From Galdieria sulphuraria (Eukaryota > Rhodophyta > Bangiophyceae > Galdieriales > Galdieriaceae), in contig NW_005178436.1 of the NCBI RefSeq assembly GCF_000341285.1, positions 62,001 through 126,000 of the forward strand: a DNA stretch of 64,000 nt. The letters run 5' to 3'. This document shows positions 23,392 to 34,059 of this stretch, piece by piece (positions within the stretch are counted from its first letter, which is position 1; each line of letters opens with the position of its first letter). The translations under genes were made by a program, and so were the position numbers. The notes under the pieces are model-generated. The model made no database searches. It was given only the letters and a program-made list of their open reading frames with translations, and was not told the origin of the DNA.

Positions 23392-24594
23392 TTAAGCATA
23401 TTTCACTGTGAATGGTTGTTTTGTCAGATCGGGTTCCATGAACAGTCGATTTTTTCCTCTTCTCCATACAAAAGCCAGTCCACGTATTCGAAGAGTAGAT
23501 AGACTGGGCACCAAACCAAACTTTGCTGCTTTGTACCACATCAATAATTGAAATGTCAAATAATAGAATAAATAACTCTTCCAAGTTGCTGTAAATGGAC
23601 TATCAGTCATGGAAGGTTGCCATAAATGAATATAATAATGTTGACACAATATCAACAATATTAAAAGTTCCAAAAGTATTTGCCATGATAAGGACATTGC
23701 AAATAGAAAGACACGCAGAGCTATAATTCCTGAGTAAAAAGTGAACAAGGACAATTGCAATAAGAGAAACAAGACTTCATTATTTTCAGCCAATGCTTGA
23801 AAGCCATCGGTCCAAAAGATGGTCGAAGCAAACAGAATAATCAACCAGAAAACAGTGAAGGTCACATCTGATAGAAAGAGTAACTTTGAAACGCTCAAAC
23901 GTTTTCCAACTCTTCTTATAATTAATATCAATAGAAGAATAATTATAGTGACACAACCGTAAATAAAACACGACGACAAAAGAGGAGCCCATCTATATGT
24001 CTCTGTCAACTCTCGTGACCATTTTTGTCGATATAGTTTGGCTCTTTCGTTATAGTTGAGAACAACAGGAAGCAACTTTGTTTTCGCTTTCACATACATA
24101 TTACGTGACAAAGGATCCCACTTGGTGCTCAATTCATCCAAAACTTCTGAAAGTGATGGTGAATAGTAGCGATGTTCTAAATACTCCTTGTCGTCTGTCA
24201 ACTCTTGAAGTTGCTTTTCCAGTTTTTCAATCTCTTTCTTATTTTCTTCAATTCTCTCCACTAGAGTGTCTACAACTTGCTGCTTCTGATTTGTAGATTG
24301 TTGTAATTGCTCTACTTGTTTCTCTTTTTCCTGCATCTTTTTCAGCTCCCAATCCCTAGCTTGCTTCAACTTTTTGTATTCAGCTTCCATCCTCTTCTCT
24401 TCCTCTTTCAACAGTTGAATTTCTCTTCTGTATTCTATTGCTTCTCTATCTACATCTTTCAACTGTTGTAAAAGTGACTGCTCTCTTAACTGAAGAGTTT
24501 CTGGGTCGTCTTCAGCCCAACTGAAGTATAAAAAACCAAAAAACAGAAACACAACTAGAAAACTATTATTGCCCCAAAAAAGGCGCACATTCAT
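23392..24594 (-). CDS. Coiled-coil multi-pass membrane protein, function unknown
   Basis: A 400-residue intronless protein I do not recognise. The sequence shows an N-terminal signal peptide or anchor (FLVVFLFFGFLYFSWA), a long heptad-patterned charged coiled coil (about residues 30-150), then about five hydrophobic membrane spans (about 208-228, 240-262, 275-292, 296-325, 337-355) and a basic C-terminal tail. The topology suggests an ER/Golgi or plasma-membrane protein with a lumenal or extracellular coiled coil. Its start is 58 bp from the start of the divergent RING-H2 gene. Possible unrecognised conserved plant/algal family. Confidence 0.75.
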   Translation of the reverse strand: MNVRLFWGNNSFLVVFLFFGFLYFSWAEDDPETLQLREQSLLQQLKDVDREAIEYRREIQLLKEEEKRMEAEYKKLKQARDWELKKMQEKEKQVEQLQQSTNQKQQVVDTLVERIEENKKEIEKLEKQLQELTDDKEYLEHRYYSPSLSEVLDELSTKWDPLSRNMYVKAKTKLLPVVLNYNERAKLYRQKWSRELTETYRWAPLLSSCFIYGCVTIIILLLILIIRRVGKRLSVSKLLFLSDVTFTVFWLIILFASTIFWTDGFQALAENNEVLFLLLQLSLFTFYSGIIALRVFLFAMSLSWQILLELLILLILCQHYYIHLWQPSMTDSPFTATWKSYLFYYLTFQLLMWYKAAKFGLVPSLSTLRIRGLAFVWRRGKNRLFMEPDLTKQPFTVKYA

Positions 24595-24652
24595 TTTTTC
24601 TTTTTAAAAATAAATTGGGTCAATTGACGTGTCTAGTTGACTTGATGTCTTC

Positions 24653-25305
24653 ATGGTGAACTCATTTCTATCTGTAAGTATCAAGCCAAAATGATATAGA
24701 CAATAACCAAAAGAAATACATTGGTCATATAGAACGAAGGTGGTTGGATTATTGCTGGAGTTGCATGCCTTTTTGTATTTTTTATTGTGTTGTTTTCGAA
24801 AAGATGTCGAGAAGGTCCACCCAGAGATGTGCATATCTCAAATTCCAACAACATATCGATACCTAAACGTAGCTATCAAAAGTTTCTAGTTGATTTGGAT
24901 AAGATGGCACCTGAAGTTATTTACAAACAAGAAGAGAAGTGTATTCATATGGAGAGAATAGCTGGAAGCGAAACTATGTCCAAAGAGAGGCAAGAGTCGA
25001 TTGACTTGACTTTCAATACTTTCCATTCCTCTCATTCATATCATATTGTTACATTTGATTCAAAAATAGATACTCTTCCATATCATTCCTATCCATCCAA
25101 TGATACGGCGCTAATGAATATTATCAATAAGCAACCTGATTGTTCCATTTGTTTGGAAACATTTTGTATTGGTGAAAGACTAAGAGTTCTTCCTTGTATG
25201 CATTGTTTTCATAGTTGTTGTAGTATTCTATGGTTGATGAGATGCAGTCTGTGTCCTCTTTGCAAGTCGGATGTATGGAAATCTGTCAATACCACAAGTT
25301 TGTGA
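24653..25305 (+). CDS. Membrane-anchored RING-H2 ubiquitin ligase (ATL-like)
   Basis: The gene has a tiny first exon, 24653-24673, coding MVNSFLS, then a 59-nt intron (GTAAGT...CATATAG) and exon 2 from 24733. The intron removes an in-frame stop and exposes a transmembrane helix, WIIAGVACLFVFFIVLF, followed by a basic stop-transfer KRCR. The C-terminal RING-H2 finger reads CSICLETF ... LPCMHCFHSCC ... CPLC, with the C3H2C3 ligand order C-x2-C, C-x-H-x2-H-x2-C, C-x2-C. The single-TM plus RING-H2 layout resembles plant ATL E3 ligases, which act at membranes. Total 197 residues. Substrate unknown. Confidence 0.85.
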
Positions 25306-25458
25306 CAAGTACATTTATATTTTAAATAAATACGGTTTTCTCAATCTACTTATTAAACAGAGTTGCAAGTTATGGCTTTCGCTGTCATATTCATCGAGAA
25401 AATCAAATGCTTCTCCATTTTACATCATTTCTCTGTGAACTAGTGAGTGAGTCCGATC

Positions 25459-27667
25459 ATGTCAGTGCATAGTCCTGTAACTGATATTGGAAAAGTTGAT
25501 GAGGACTTACTACAATCCAGCTCACCAAACGACCAATATAGCACAGAATCTACCAGAATATTATTTTTTGTCAAGTCTGTTCAGTTCAACTTGGGTAAAG
25601 TCACTTTGGAACATTGTAAAATACCTGGCAATAGTGAAGCAAGTAGTTCTCAATGGTGGACAGGATTTTTGTGTTGTATTCGTGCTATTGATTGTTCTTT
25701 TCTACTATTTAGTCCCGATGTTTACTTATCTAACCAAGTTGCTCATTACAAGTTGGAAGACTGGTTAGACTTGGAACACACTTTAGTGGTTCGTATACAA
25801 AGTTTATTGGCTTGCATAGTCGAAGGAAATAGTTTGGAGTTTATTCTACAAGATGGCACTCGCGGTCCCATTTTTCGTTTTCGTCAAGTGAAATCGCAGA
25901 ATTCTCTTTTGTGTGTATTGCAAGATGAGTTTCTGTTCTATCCTTGTGACTTTTCTGAGAGTTCTCCAGTTGGTTTGTTCATTCGTAAAGAACAGGAATG
26001 GTTGGAATGTCTACCTAACGAAGCTTCGATTGTTTCTAGTATAGCAGAGCAACAAGGTTATAATACTACGAATATTTCTAATGACAGAGAAAATGCGGAG
26101 TTTTCTGAGAGTCGAGCAAAGACTCGTTTTCTATTTCCTATGGAAATTGCAGAACGTTTAGCTAATATAGCACGAATCACTAGAGAAGCAAGGAATGAAT
26201 TGTTTGAGAAGCTTGGTCGCTCACCCAAGTCTAGAAATGATGAGTTGTCAGAGTTGAGCTTGGAAAAGTTACAAAAGTGTGCTTGGCCTTTGGATATAAT
26301 GAACGAGTCTTTATTGGAAGAAGAAGAGGTAAGGAAATTTGTAAAGTGATTAACGATTTCTGAAGATATTGATATAGCAAGTATCTTATGCTGTTCGAAC
26401 GTTGGATAAAGAAGAAGACTTGCCTGAATTTTTCAAAGATGAAATGAAAAGCTTTATTCCACTTCGTTTGGATACTCTATATTCTTATCAAGATGAAGAA
26501 GGAAGAATATTTTATTCAACTCTATTGGAATATATTGTCTTTCGATCTACTTGTCATGATTGCCATGTAAGAAGACAAATTTGGGTAAGTTTTATATACA
26601 CAGCATAAGATATCATTTGGTATATTGAACTATTGATCATTTCTCTATATAGCCCTATTTATTGCAAATATTTCCATGGCATAGCAATAGTCAACAACGA
26701 CAAGCCATACTTTTAGAAAAGACGAGACAATATCGATTGTTAAAGAGTCAATGGCAAAATATCATTCCAGAACAGGTATATAATACTCTGCCTACAGTTT
26801 ATAATTATTTATTTATTTATTCGAATTATCATGTTGGATAGGAATTGCAATTCCGAGCATTCCGTGAAAGGAGAGATTTGATTGAAAAGGATGTGATTCG
26901 TACGGATCGAAATATTTCCATTTATGAAGATAATAATAGTATTGCTACTCATAAGATGAAGGAAATATTATTGACTTATTCATTTTATAACTTTGATATT
27001 GGATATTGTCAGGTATTGATTGATTTTGAAGTAATCACAAAGTTCATATGGATGGGTTTTAGGGAATGAGCGATATATTATCTCCTATTCTATTTGTTTT
27101 TTATTCTTCTGAGGAAGAAAAAGATAAGCAAATGGAAGAAGAACAAGAAGTATATATATTCTGGTGCTTTAGTGGTCTTATGCAACGAATCCAATCCCAT
27201 TTCTGTATTGACCAAAGTGGGATGTCCAATCAATTAGCAAGGCTAAAACATATTGTGCAAGTTTTTGATTCGAATTTAGCCAAATGGTTAGAGTCTAAAA
27301 GTCCAGAATATATCTTTTGCTTTCGCTGGTTACTGGTGTTGTTTAAAAGAGAATTCGTATTGGAAGATGTGTTGAAATTGTGGGATGTAAGGAATCGTTC
27401 CAATGAAAGTTCTTTTCTAAAGTTTGAAAATAGGTTTTCTTTTGTGAAACATTCGCAAAGAGAGACCTAAACTTGTTTGTAGCAGCAGGTTTACTTGTCT
27501 TACATCGAGAAAGAATCATAAGAGAACAAATGGATTTTGATGACTTGATTCGATATATTCATGATATGTCGTTGAGAATTGATGTTCACTTAGCAATACG
27601 AAAAGGTATCGAATTACAACAAAGATATTATACTCACCAAAAGGAAACTCTACAAGTTGATAACTAA
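25459..27667 (+). CDS. TBC-domain Rab GTPase-activating protein (GYP7-like)
   Basis: Six exons can be joined: 25459-26328, 26378-26584, 26653-26775, 26842-27012, 27063-27386, 27434-27667, all separated by 47-68-nt GT-AG introns. The result is a RabGAP with the TBC catalytic fingers intact: IEKDVIRTDR carries the arginine finger and YCQGMSD the glutamine finger, the latter assembled across an intron. The N-terminal half (about 290 residues) resembles the non-catalytic region of GYP7/TBC1D15. The C-terminal end matches the family (FAKRDLNLFVAAGLL). It accelerates GTP hydrolysis on a Rab in vesicle traffic; which Rab is unknown. The stop is about 100 bp from the frataxin stop, the gap being a CT/TA microsatellite. 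Confidence 0.9.
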
Positions 27668-27705
27668 CAACAGTTGTATGGCAAGAATACGATTCCTTTT
27701 AGTGA

Positions 27706-27755
27706 CAGCTCTTTCTCTCTCTCTCTGTATATATATATATATATATATTATATAT
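27706..27755. repeat. (CT)n-(TA)n microsatellite
   Basis: A CT run passes directly into a TA run of about 14 units in the spacer between the convergent TBC and frataxin genes. Confidence 0.9.
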
Positions 27756-27770
27756 GAACTGCAAGGTCTT

Positions 27771-28256
27771 TTATGATACTTCAAGAGTAGGAATATCAAT
27801 TCCTACCAATCCTTTCAATTCTTCACTCAATAACGTTCGAAGCTGTATTCCTGTTCTCGTTGCCTTCCATTCTCGTTGAGCAAAGTTCCAAGAAAACCTC
27901 CAGGGACCACTAAACGGCGACGAGAGCCATAACTGACGATTCGGCCTTTGCGTGTTTAATACATAAGTACGGTTCTCGTCCAACTTGAAAGTTAATACGC
28001 CTTGTGATAGTTCAACATCAAACTGGGCCACTTTCTCATACCCTTGTTCTGCTAAACAATCATACAGGTCTTCTAAAGTCTTTTCTGCTTGAACAATATA
28101 GTCTTGTTCGGACCAGTTCTCCGCTGTGGCATATTGTGAAGATGACAAGGTTTCTGTCGTATACTTTTGTTTTTTGAGTTGAACTATACTTGAAAGAAGA
28201 AAACTATTCAGATATTGTTCGGTAACTGAATAATAAAAGAATCGTTTAGTAAGCAT
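27771..28256 (-). CDS. FXN: Frataxin (mitochondrial)
   Basis: Frataxin promotes iron-sulfur cluster assembly on the NFS1-ISCU complex in the mitochondrial matrix. The 161-residue intronless protein has a basic, hydroxylated N-terminal extension (about 45 residues) suitable as a mitochondrial presequence. The frataxin fold follows: an acidic first helix (QAEKTLEDLYDCLAEQ), then GVLTFKLDENRTYVLNTQRPNRQLWLSSPFSGPWRF, containing the diagnostic N-x2-P-N-x2-L/IW-LSSP-x-SGP motif. Length and order are normal for the family. Confidence 0.95.
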   Translation of the reverse strand: MLTKRFFYYSVTEQYLNSFLLSSIVQLKKQKYTTETLSSSQYATAENWSEQDYIVQAEKTLEDLYDCLAEQGYEKVAQFDVELSQGVLTFKLDENRTYVLNTQRPNRQLWLSSPFSGPWRFSWNFAQREWKATRTGIQLRTLLSEELKGLVGIDIPTLEVS

Positions 28257-28283
28257 TGCTGTTGGAGTTTTCCTAAAATGAGA

Positions 28284-29011
28284 TCAACGACTTGAATAAG
28301 CTATCAATCTCAAATGTTTTTGTACTTTTGACAAGTCCTTATCCAATAGTTTCTCATATTCAACAGCTAACAAGTCTACACAGTTTCTTGCAGTATGAAA
28401 AGCCCAAGGAATATCATGTTGTACGAGTGAAACTTGTTGCTTTTGAGATAATAGAAAAGGCCCACTACATCCTGCCAAAAAACAAAAAGGAAGTCCAGTA
28501 TGGAAACCTTCAAACCACTTGAGTATCACTTCTCCTTGGACAGTTGGAGGAATTTCTAACAAGACATGCCAAAAGTCGTGCACTTCACGATAACGCTAAG
28601 TACAAAACGTCCATCAACACTGCAAATAGATACGATTAGGATACTTACTTGCATAATGTATGCCAATTCTTCATCCTCAATAAAGCGCACTAGTGGACGT
28701 TCTAAAGGAGAAAACTGATGGTGTGAAAGAAACTCTTCATAGCGATAGCCAAAAGTATGTGGTTCCAATAGCTTTAGTTTATCTCTACAAATACTATTTG
28801 TCGTTTCATCTATTCTTGGGCGTTGTTTTAATATTTCTTTGCCTTTAGGAGAACTTAAGAGTCGATCTCGAAGTCTTCTCAAAGCTTCTACTCCCGTCAA
28901 CTCTCCTACTGTGGCTACCAAGTCTGCTCTGGTAGGGTTTCTCAGTGCCATAATGGAAGCTCCAACTGTAAGAATGGAACGCCCTAAGAAACCAAGTCTT
29001 TGGAACGTCAT
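28284..29011 (-). CDS. COQ4: Ubiquinone biosynthesis protein COQ4
   Basis: COQ4 is a mitochondrial inner-membrane-associated protein of the coenzyme Q synthesis complex, recently assigned oxidative C1 decarboxylation of the ring. The two exons join at an intron (about 28596-28651) to give [31 protein letters not shown], which contains the metal-binding HDxxH motif and downstream Glu conserved in all COQ4. Upstream FGYRYEEFL and downstream GLPFCFLAG stretches also match. Coding length is about 225 residues. Neighbour frataxin is also mitochondrial, but the two have separate spacers and co-regulation is not shown. Confidence 0.93.
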
Positions 29012-29032
29012 AAGTTGACTGTACTTTATTGT

Positions 29033-29732
29033 TTATCGATAAACCATATCATCTCGTCCACCTTCACCTCCAGGTCCATAAGGATATAAAGATGATAAGA
29101 TCTTTCCATTTCTTTCTTTACTCAAGTGAACTCCCAAAGGTTCCTTCATCAAAGGTTGAAGTTGTCGAAGAAAACTTTGATAAAGATTCTCCTTTTGATA
29201 TTCTACCATTGCTAGTTGTGTTTGGAATACTTCTATCAACATAAATACTCCCGGAACATCCTATGTGCATGATCATTCAGTCTATAAAGCAACTCCATGA
29301 AGAAATATGTTACTTACTGGATCTTCATGACAAGAAATGGATAACAACCGCTTAGGACAATCATTAGAACGACTCTCTTGTACAAACTTTTGAATAATTT
29401 GTCTCTATTTCTACTTTGAAACACGAGATATGCAAGTTAAGGAAGCCACTCACAGCTGAACGCAGAGATTCCGAGTTACAAACTATCCGAGAGCATAATA
29501 TCCATCTATCTTCTTCTTGTTCTTCAAAGTCTAAAGAGGTTAAGTATCCCTCATGCAAAGGCTAGACAACGCATTGAATAACATCAACATGTGCCAAGAG
29601 ACCTACCTCCACTTCTTTTCCTCTAGTTGATTTCCTTTTACCCAACAGTTCGTCTCCCAACTTGGAAAATTGCGAGAATAGATTACCTAAAAAGTTTTGA
29701 GTCTTTTCCAAGTTGTCGTGACTTGTTGCCAT
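29033..29732 (-). CDS. ABM-like (dimeric alpha-beta barrel) domain protein
   Basis: Four exons are inferred from start 29732 (MATSHDNLEKTQ); introns lie at about 29563-29606, 29409-29451 and 29263-29320, and each removal keeps the frame. The assembled protein of about 175 residues has, after a charged N-terminus, the pattern of the antibiotic-biosynthesis-monooxygenase fold: CSRIVCNSESLRSARQII, LLSISCHEDPDVPGVFMLIE and SFLRQLQPLM, i.e. strand-helix, the xSxHxDP turn, FxLIE strand and the closing helix. Such proteins range from heme degradation to quinone oxidation and unknown roles. The end is Gly-rich (YGPGGEGGRDD). No function is assignable. Confidence 0.6.
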
Positions 29733-29988
29733 TCTCCAGTTGAGTTTCCTTTGGTAAGTGTTTGACTTTTGTGGTATACAGCGATAATAGTTTCTGTTAT
29801 AGTTGAAATGATACGCAGCACAACATTTTGGTTGACATATCAAGCTACTGAATAAATGATTATGATATAGAAACATAGCTATATGGAATAAGGATCTCCA
29901 CAATCAACAATGAGAGAAAGAACAAACGTTATTCCTTTTCGGATTGATTGGCTTTTATGATTCCTTTTTTGGACTTGATCTATTTATT

Positions 29989-31501
29989 TCATTCAACGTA
30001 TTCTTCAAGTCGTTGTAAATAAGCATCCCAACAGGCTTTTCGATAAGTTGATGCTGCTTCACGTCGATTAGAAGACTGAATAATTCCCCTCCCTACAATA
30101 GCTACATCGCTTCCTTGAATAGCAATAACTGTCTTAGGATCCGTATATTGTTGACCTAAAGAGTCACCTCCTCCTTCTAACTTCACTCCAGGAGTAAAAT
30201 AAAGAAAGTTTGGATCTCCAATACAACCCAATGATATAAAACCAAAAACAGCATCTTCATATTGTTGAGCAAATTCTAATGCCTTTTGCGTATATTCTTG
30301 TACTGCCAAGTTCCCTTTGCTACTCATTTGTGCTAATAACAAAATACCGCAATGTTCAGCAGATCGACTTAGCGCTTGAATAGTTCCAGGACCAGCAATG
30401 ATATGAGCATTCACTATGTCTGCCCACTGTGCAATATGAAATATACCTCCAGTCAACTGTAATTCCACAGTATTGCCAATATCTGCAAACTTTCTGTCTT
30501 CAAATATCAAAAAGTGATGCAACTTAGCTAAATGAACGAGTTTTTCAGATACGCTTTCCGTCCAATCTTGAATAATATCCATATGTGTCTTTAAAATGCA
30601 TATTTGTGGACCCACTTCATTGGCAATGGATAATAATTCTTCACTGGTTGTTACATCCTCATAAAGAATGAGATTGATAGAATTGAAAATGACAAAACTT
30701 ACCGCTGCCACTGCAAGGTTCGACTGCTTCTTTAACATAATTTCCAATAGCCGACGGCCAACTTTGTTTCGAATCAATGAAAGACGTTGTTCAAAGGAAA
30801 GAGGATGCACTTTATATCCACTTTGAATAGAGTTACTCAGAGGACTCGATGATACTTTGGTTGAGTGGAAATAATCAAACAACTCGGTTACTTGTTCAAC
30901 TGATAACCGACCTGAGTGTCTCAAAGTTTCCAAAATATCTGTCATTTTCAATACAGAATGAAGTCGAACGTTGTGTTTTGCCAAATTATCTTTTCCGCCT
31001 TGTTCTCTATCCAATAGAACCACCACGTCCTTTACCCGTAAACTTTCTTTGAGTAGCGGCTCCAAAGTTTCTAAAACACTAGAACCAGAAGTAACCAGAT
31101 CTTCTATAATCAGACAAGTTTGATTAGGTTGAAAGACGCCTTCGATAGCTTTCTTGGTACCATAGTCTTTTATTTCCTTTCTTCTCATCACCTAACTGCA
31201 AGTAAACCAAAGAAGGAACGAATAAATATTGAAATCAAACCATGGGAACTCCACTTTCAACACTTAATAGAGTAGCAAAAGGTAGAGCAGTGTAAGGAAC
31301 ACCGCATAGAATATCGTACGAAAGTGACCGACAAACGTCTTGCAAGCAGGAAACTACTTGACGTAATAAAGAGGGATAAGAGATAGTAAGACGTAAGTCT
31401 ATATAGATGGGAGAAGTGATCCCAGACTTGAGTTGAAAAGAACCCACTTGGATCACCTGTTTATCATAAAGTTCGATAATCAATGCGTCCAGTGAAGACA
31501 T
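29989..31501 (-). CDS. UMPS: Bifunctional UMP synthase (OPRTase-OMP decarboxylase)
   Basis: Carries out the last two steps of de novo UMP synthesis. The N-terminal orotate phosphoribosyltransferase has IIEDLVTSGSSVLET, the PRPP-binding motif, and MRRKEIKDYGTKKAIEG. The C-terminal orotidine-5'-phosphate decarboxylase has FEDRKFADIGNTVELQ with the catalytic Asp-Lys-x4-Asp arrangement, and a phosphate loop near the end (AIVGRGIIQS). Domain order is as in animals and plants. One clear intron (about 31192-31235) splits GVPM and VMRRKE. The start is uncertain: ATG at 31501 (MSSLDAL) is used, but an ATG at 31591 followed by a GTGAGT donor could form a 4-codon first exon (MLGF). Confidence 0.94.
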
Positions 31502-31696
31502 ATTATTCTTCAGATGAACAATCCAAAAGTACGACAAATTTAACAAGCTAACTTTATCGAAAAAAGAGAAACAACTCACAAAACCCAACATGATCAAAAA
31601 ATGTAAAGAAACTCAACCACTTTTGATTTCTTCTTCTACAGTTGCAAATGACATTTACAAGTGAATGGGAATCATTTTAGACTTACCGTTATTCAT

Positions 31697-32047
31697 TCAT
31701 GAGAAGAGAGGATAGATTTGGACTGGTCCCGAATAATTGGGGAAGTAGAATCCACTGTTTTGAGTATAAGTAGAATAACTGGAGGAATAATAAGGCGTAT
31801 AAGTTGGATAAGGTTGAACTGTCGGATAAGGCTGTACTGTTGGATACACATATGGCTGCACAGTTGGATACACCGGATAAGAATAGGAAGGATATACTGG
31901 ATAGGAATAGGAAGGATAACTGGAATATGTAGAATAAGAAGGATACCATCTTTGTTTTCCCATGATGGGAGATCCCATAGCAAGTATAACTATACATGAT
32001 AGTGTCAATACTACAATCGAATAAAGTCTATGCATCATCATCATCAT
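31697..32047 (-). CDS. Secreted Tyr/Pro-rich repeat protein
   Basis: A 116-residue protein with several adjacent ATG codons at the start, a hydrophobic signal peptide (YSIVVLTLSCIVILAMGS) and a mature part made almost entirely of Tyr, Pro, Ser, Thr and Val. Short tandem units are visible: PSYSYPVY twice, then PTVQPY three times. There is no cysteine and no recognised domain. The composition resembles structural extracellular matrix proteins (extensin-like, Tyr crosslinking), so a cell-wall role is a reasonable guess but only inference. The opposite strand is also open as an artefact of the repeats. Confidence 0.75.
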   Translation of the reverse strand: MMMMMHRLYSIVVLTLSCIVILAMGSPIMGKQRWYPSYSTYSSYPSYSYPVYPSYSYPVYPTVQPYVYPTVQPYPTVQPYPTYTPYYSSSYSTYTQNSGFYFPNYSGPVQIYPLFS

Positions 32048-32385
32048 AATAGTTGTTGTTGAGAAACAATTTTTCCAAAATAATTAAAGCACAAGTGAAA
32101 TCCATTGATCAACAAAGAGAAAGTTTTTGTCCGTTTCTTGAAAAAATGCAATGGAGCATTTTTTCTTCCAATCCATTGCTTCCACGTTGTGCTTCAACTG
32201 AATTTCGAAAACTCTTTGGCAATAGAAAATGAAAACATTTGAATTGTTCTGTCAATTGCCCTCCCAATTTCAGGGGACTTGGCTTCCGTAAGTATCTCTC
32301 TATAAGCTTTTATTCGTCAGTAATACCTGCAAAAGACAAACAACATAAGTCATATCACTCTTTTAGAATCATAACAAACAAAACA
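32048..32385. other. Intergenic spacer, no gene seen
   Basis: A+T-rich sequence between the start of the Tyr/Pro-rich gene and the end of the sugar transporter. No conserved coding sequence seen; it presumably holds the former's promoter and the latter's 3' UTR. Confidence 0.6.
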
Positions 32386-34059
32386 CTATTTAGAAACTTC
32401 ACCAGCATGCATCATCTCCTCTTCTCTTTTGGCACGATCAATAGCAAATGCCTTGTCATAAGGAGAAACAAGAGGTGTATCTGGAACTGAAAGTCCCAAT
32501 AACTTGCGCAAAGATCTCCATCCAGCACGACAATGATAAGCTGCAATGGTAAATAAACCTTCCTCAAATACTACTCTCATCTGTTCCAAAGTGAAGCCTT
32601 TGGTTTCTGGTAAAAATAAGAATTGCATCACAATACCAAGAAAGTTGAATCCAGCATAGAACCCAAAGCCTCCTTGTGGTCCCCATGCTGCCTTCATAGA
32701 TGGCCAAGAGAAGGAAAGTGCAAAGTTGAAAGCATTCACAAAGAATGTAGTAATCGTGGTACCTGCTGCACGAACATAAGTAGGAAATACTTCGGCACAA
32801 AAAGTCCAAGGAACTGGTCCTGCTCCAGGACTGTAAGCAACAATGAAGAAAACAACGCCAATAATGAAGAATGCCAAATTCACTTTCTTATCTCCATAGA
32901 AAGAAAACAGGACCATCAATAACATGAGAAACATAACAGGGAATGTAACCAACTGCAAAGTCCTTCTTCCATATCGATCAATAGTAAAGTATACAATCAC
33001 AGTAGCTACCATATTGACAAAACCTGGAAACAGACTTACTGCAACTGAGGTTCTCGCTCCCATATTGATATTCTCCTCAAAGACTTCATCAATGTAGTTC
33101 ATAAATACATTCATACCACTCATTTGTTGGAAAAGCATTTCCATGATTCCAATCAAGAGAGCTCTTCTGATATAAGGAACACGAATTACTTCAACCAGTA
33201 GATTCTTTCCCTTTTGTAAAATTTCATCTTCCTCTACACCTTTCTTGATTCGTACAAAGTCCCTTTCTGCAGTTTCTGCTGTACGACGTAACTTGAAAAG
33301 ATTCCTCTTGGCATCCTCATATCTTCTCCTCTTAATGAGCCACCTAGGCGATTCTGGCACCGTCCAAATAAGAAACATTTCAATAACAGAAGGCACCATA
33401 GGAAAACCAATCATAATTCGCCAACCAACATTTTGATAATTGACCCAGACAAAGATAAGGTTGCAGAGATATGCAAGGAAGATACCAATGGTCACAACTT
33501 GTTGATAAAGAGAAACAATAGCTCCACGAATACTTGCAGGTGACATTTCTGCCAAGTAAACAGGTGCCGTCTCACCAATCATGCCATAAGAAAACCCGAG
33601 AATAATACGTCCAGGAATAAAAACTTGCCATGATGGAGAAACTGCCTCCCAAATGCAGGCACCAGTGGAAATAAAAGAAGCTAGAGATATAGTAAATCTT
33701 CTTCCAAAGTATGTATTTGTAAATAGTGCAATAAAAACACCCACAAAACAACCAAAGTAAATACAGGATACCATTACTCCCTGATGATACGTTCGATTTT
33801 CCAAACCAAAGTGAGGAATATAACCAACTTGAGCACCACTTATGGCAGTTATGTCAATACCATAGAAAAGAACTGCTACTGAGGCAACTATCACGGACCA
33901 ATAAAAGGTGCGAGTTTGACGCCAAGGGTGCAGTCTTTCCTCTTCGGTAAGGTATTCATCATCCAAGTCGGTTACACCAGCTTCTTTCTGAAGTTCTGTC
34001 GAGTCGTAGTCTTCATTTTTGGGTTCCGCAGCTTGCTGGAATTCGGTTATAGCCTCCAT
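32386..34059 (-). CDS. MFS sugar/H+ symporter (sugar porter family)
   Basis: An intronless protein of about 557 residues with twelve membrane spans and the signature motifs of the SP family: YFGRRFT after TM2, PESPRWLIKRRR at the end of the N-half, DRYGRRTLQ in the C-half and PETKGFTLEQM after TM12. The QQMSGMNVFMNY segment in TM7 corresponds to the QQxxGxNxxxYY sugar-binding motif, with Met-Asn replacing the usual Tyr pair. The substrate (hexose, pentose or polyol) cannot be told. The ATG at 34059 (MEAITEFQQ) is preferred over upstream non-ATG codons. Numerous sugar transporters are known in heterotrophically growing Galdieria. Confidence 0.93.
   Translation of the reverse strand: MEAITEFQQAAEPKNEDYDSTELQKEAGVTDLDDEYLTEEERLHPWRQTRTFYWSVIVASVAVLFYGIDITAISGAQVGYIPHFGLENRTYHQGVMVSCIYFGCFVGVFIALFTNTYFGRRFTISLASFISTGACIWEAVSPSWQVFIPGRIILGFSYGMIGETAPVYLAEMSPASIRGAIVSLYQQVVTIGIFLAYLCNLIFVWVNYQNVGWRIMIGFPMVPSVIEMFLIWTVPESPRWLIKRRRYEDAKRNLFKLRRTAETAERDFVRIKKGVEEDEILQKGKNLLVEVIRVPYIRRALLIGIMEMLFQQMSGMNVFMNYIDEVFEENINMGARTSVAVSLFPGFVNMVATVIVYFTIDRYGRRTLQLVTFPVMFLMLLMVLFSFYGDKKVNLAFFIIGVVFFIVAYSPGAGPVPWTFCAEVFPTYVRAAGTTITTFFVNAFNFALSFSWPSMKAAWGPQGGFGFYAGFNFLGIVMQFLFLPETKGFTLEQMRVVFEEGLFTIAAYHCRAGWRSLRKLLGLSVPDTPLVSPYDKAFAIDRAKREEEMMHAGEVSK

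Noticed and set aside
31718-31999. Plus-strand Ile/Arg-rich frame opposite the Tyr/Pro protein
   Set aside because: Its periodicity comes from the repeats of the minus-strand gene, which has a signal peptide and sensible composition.
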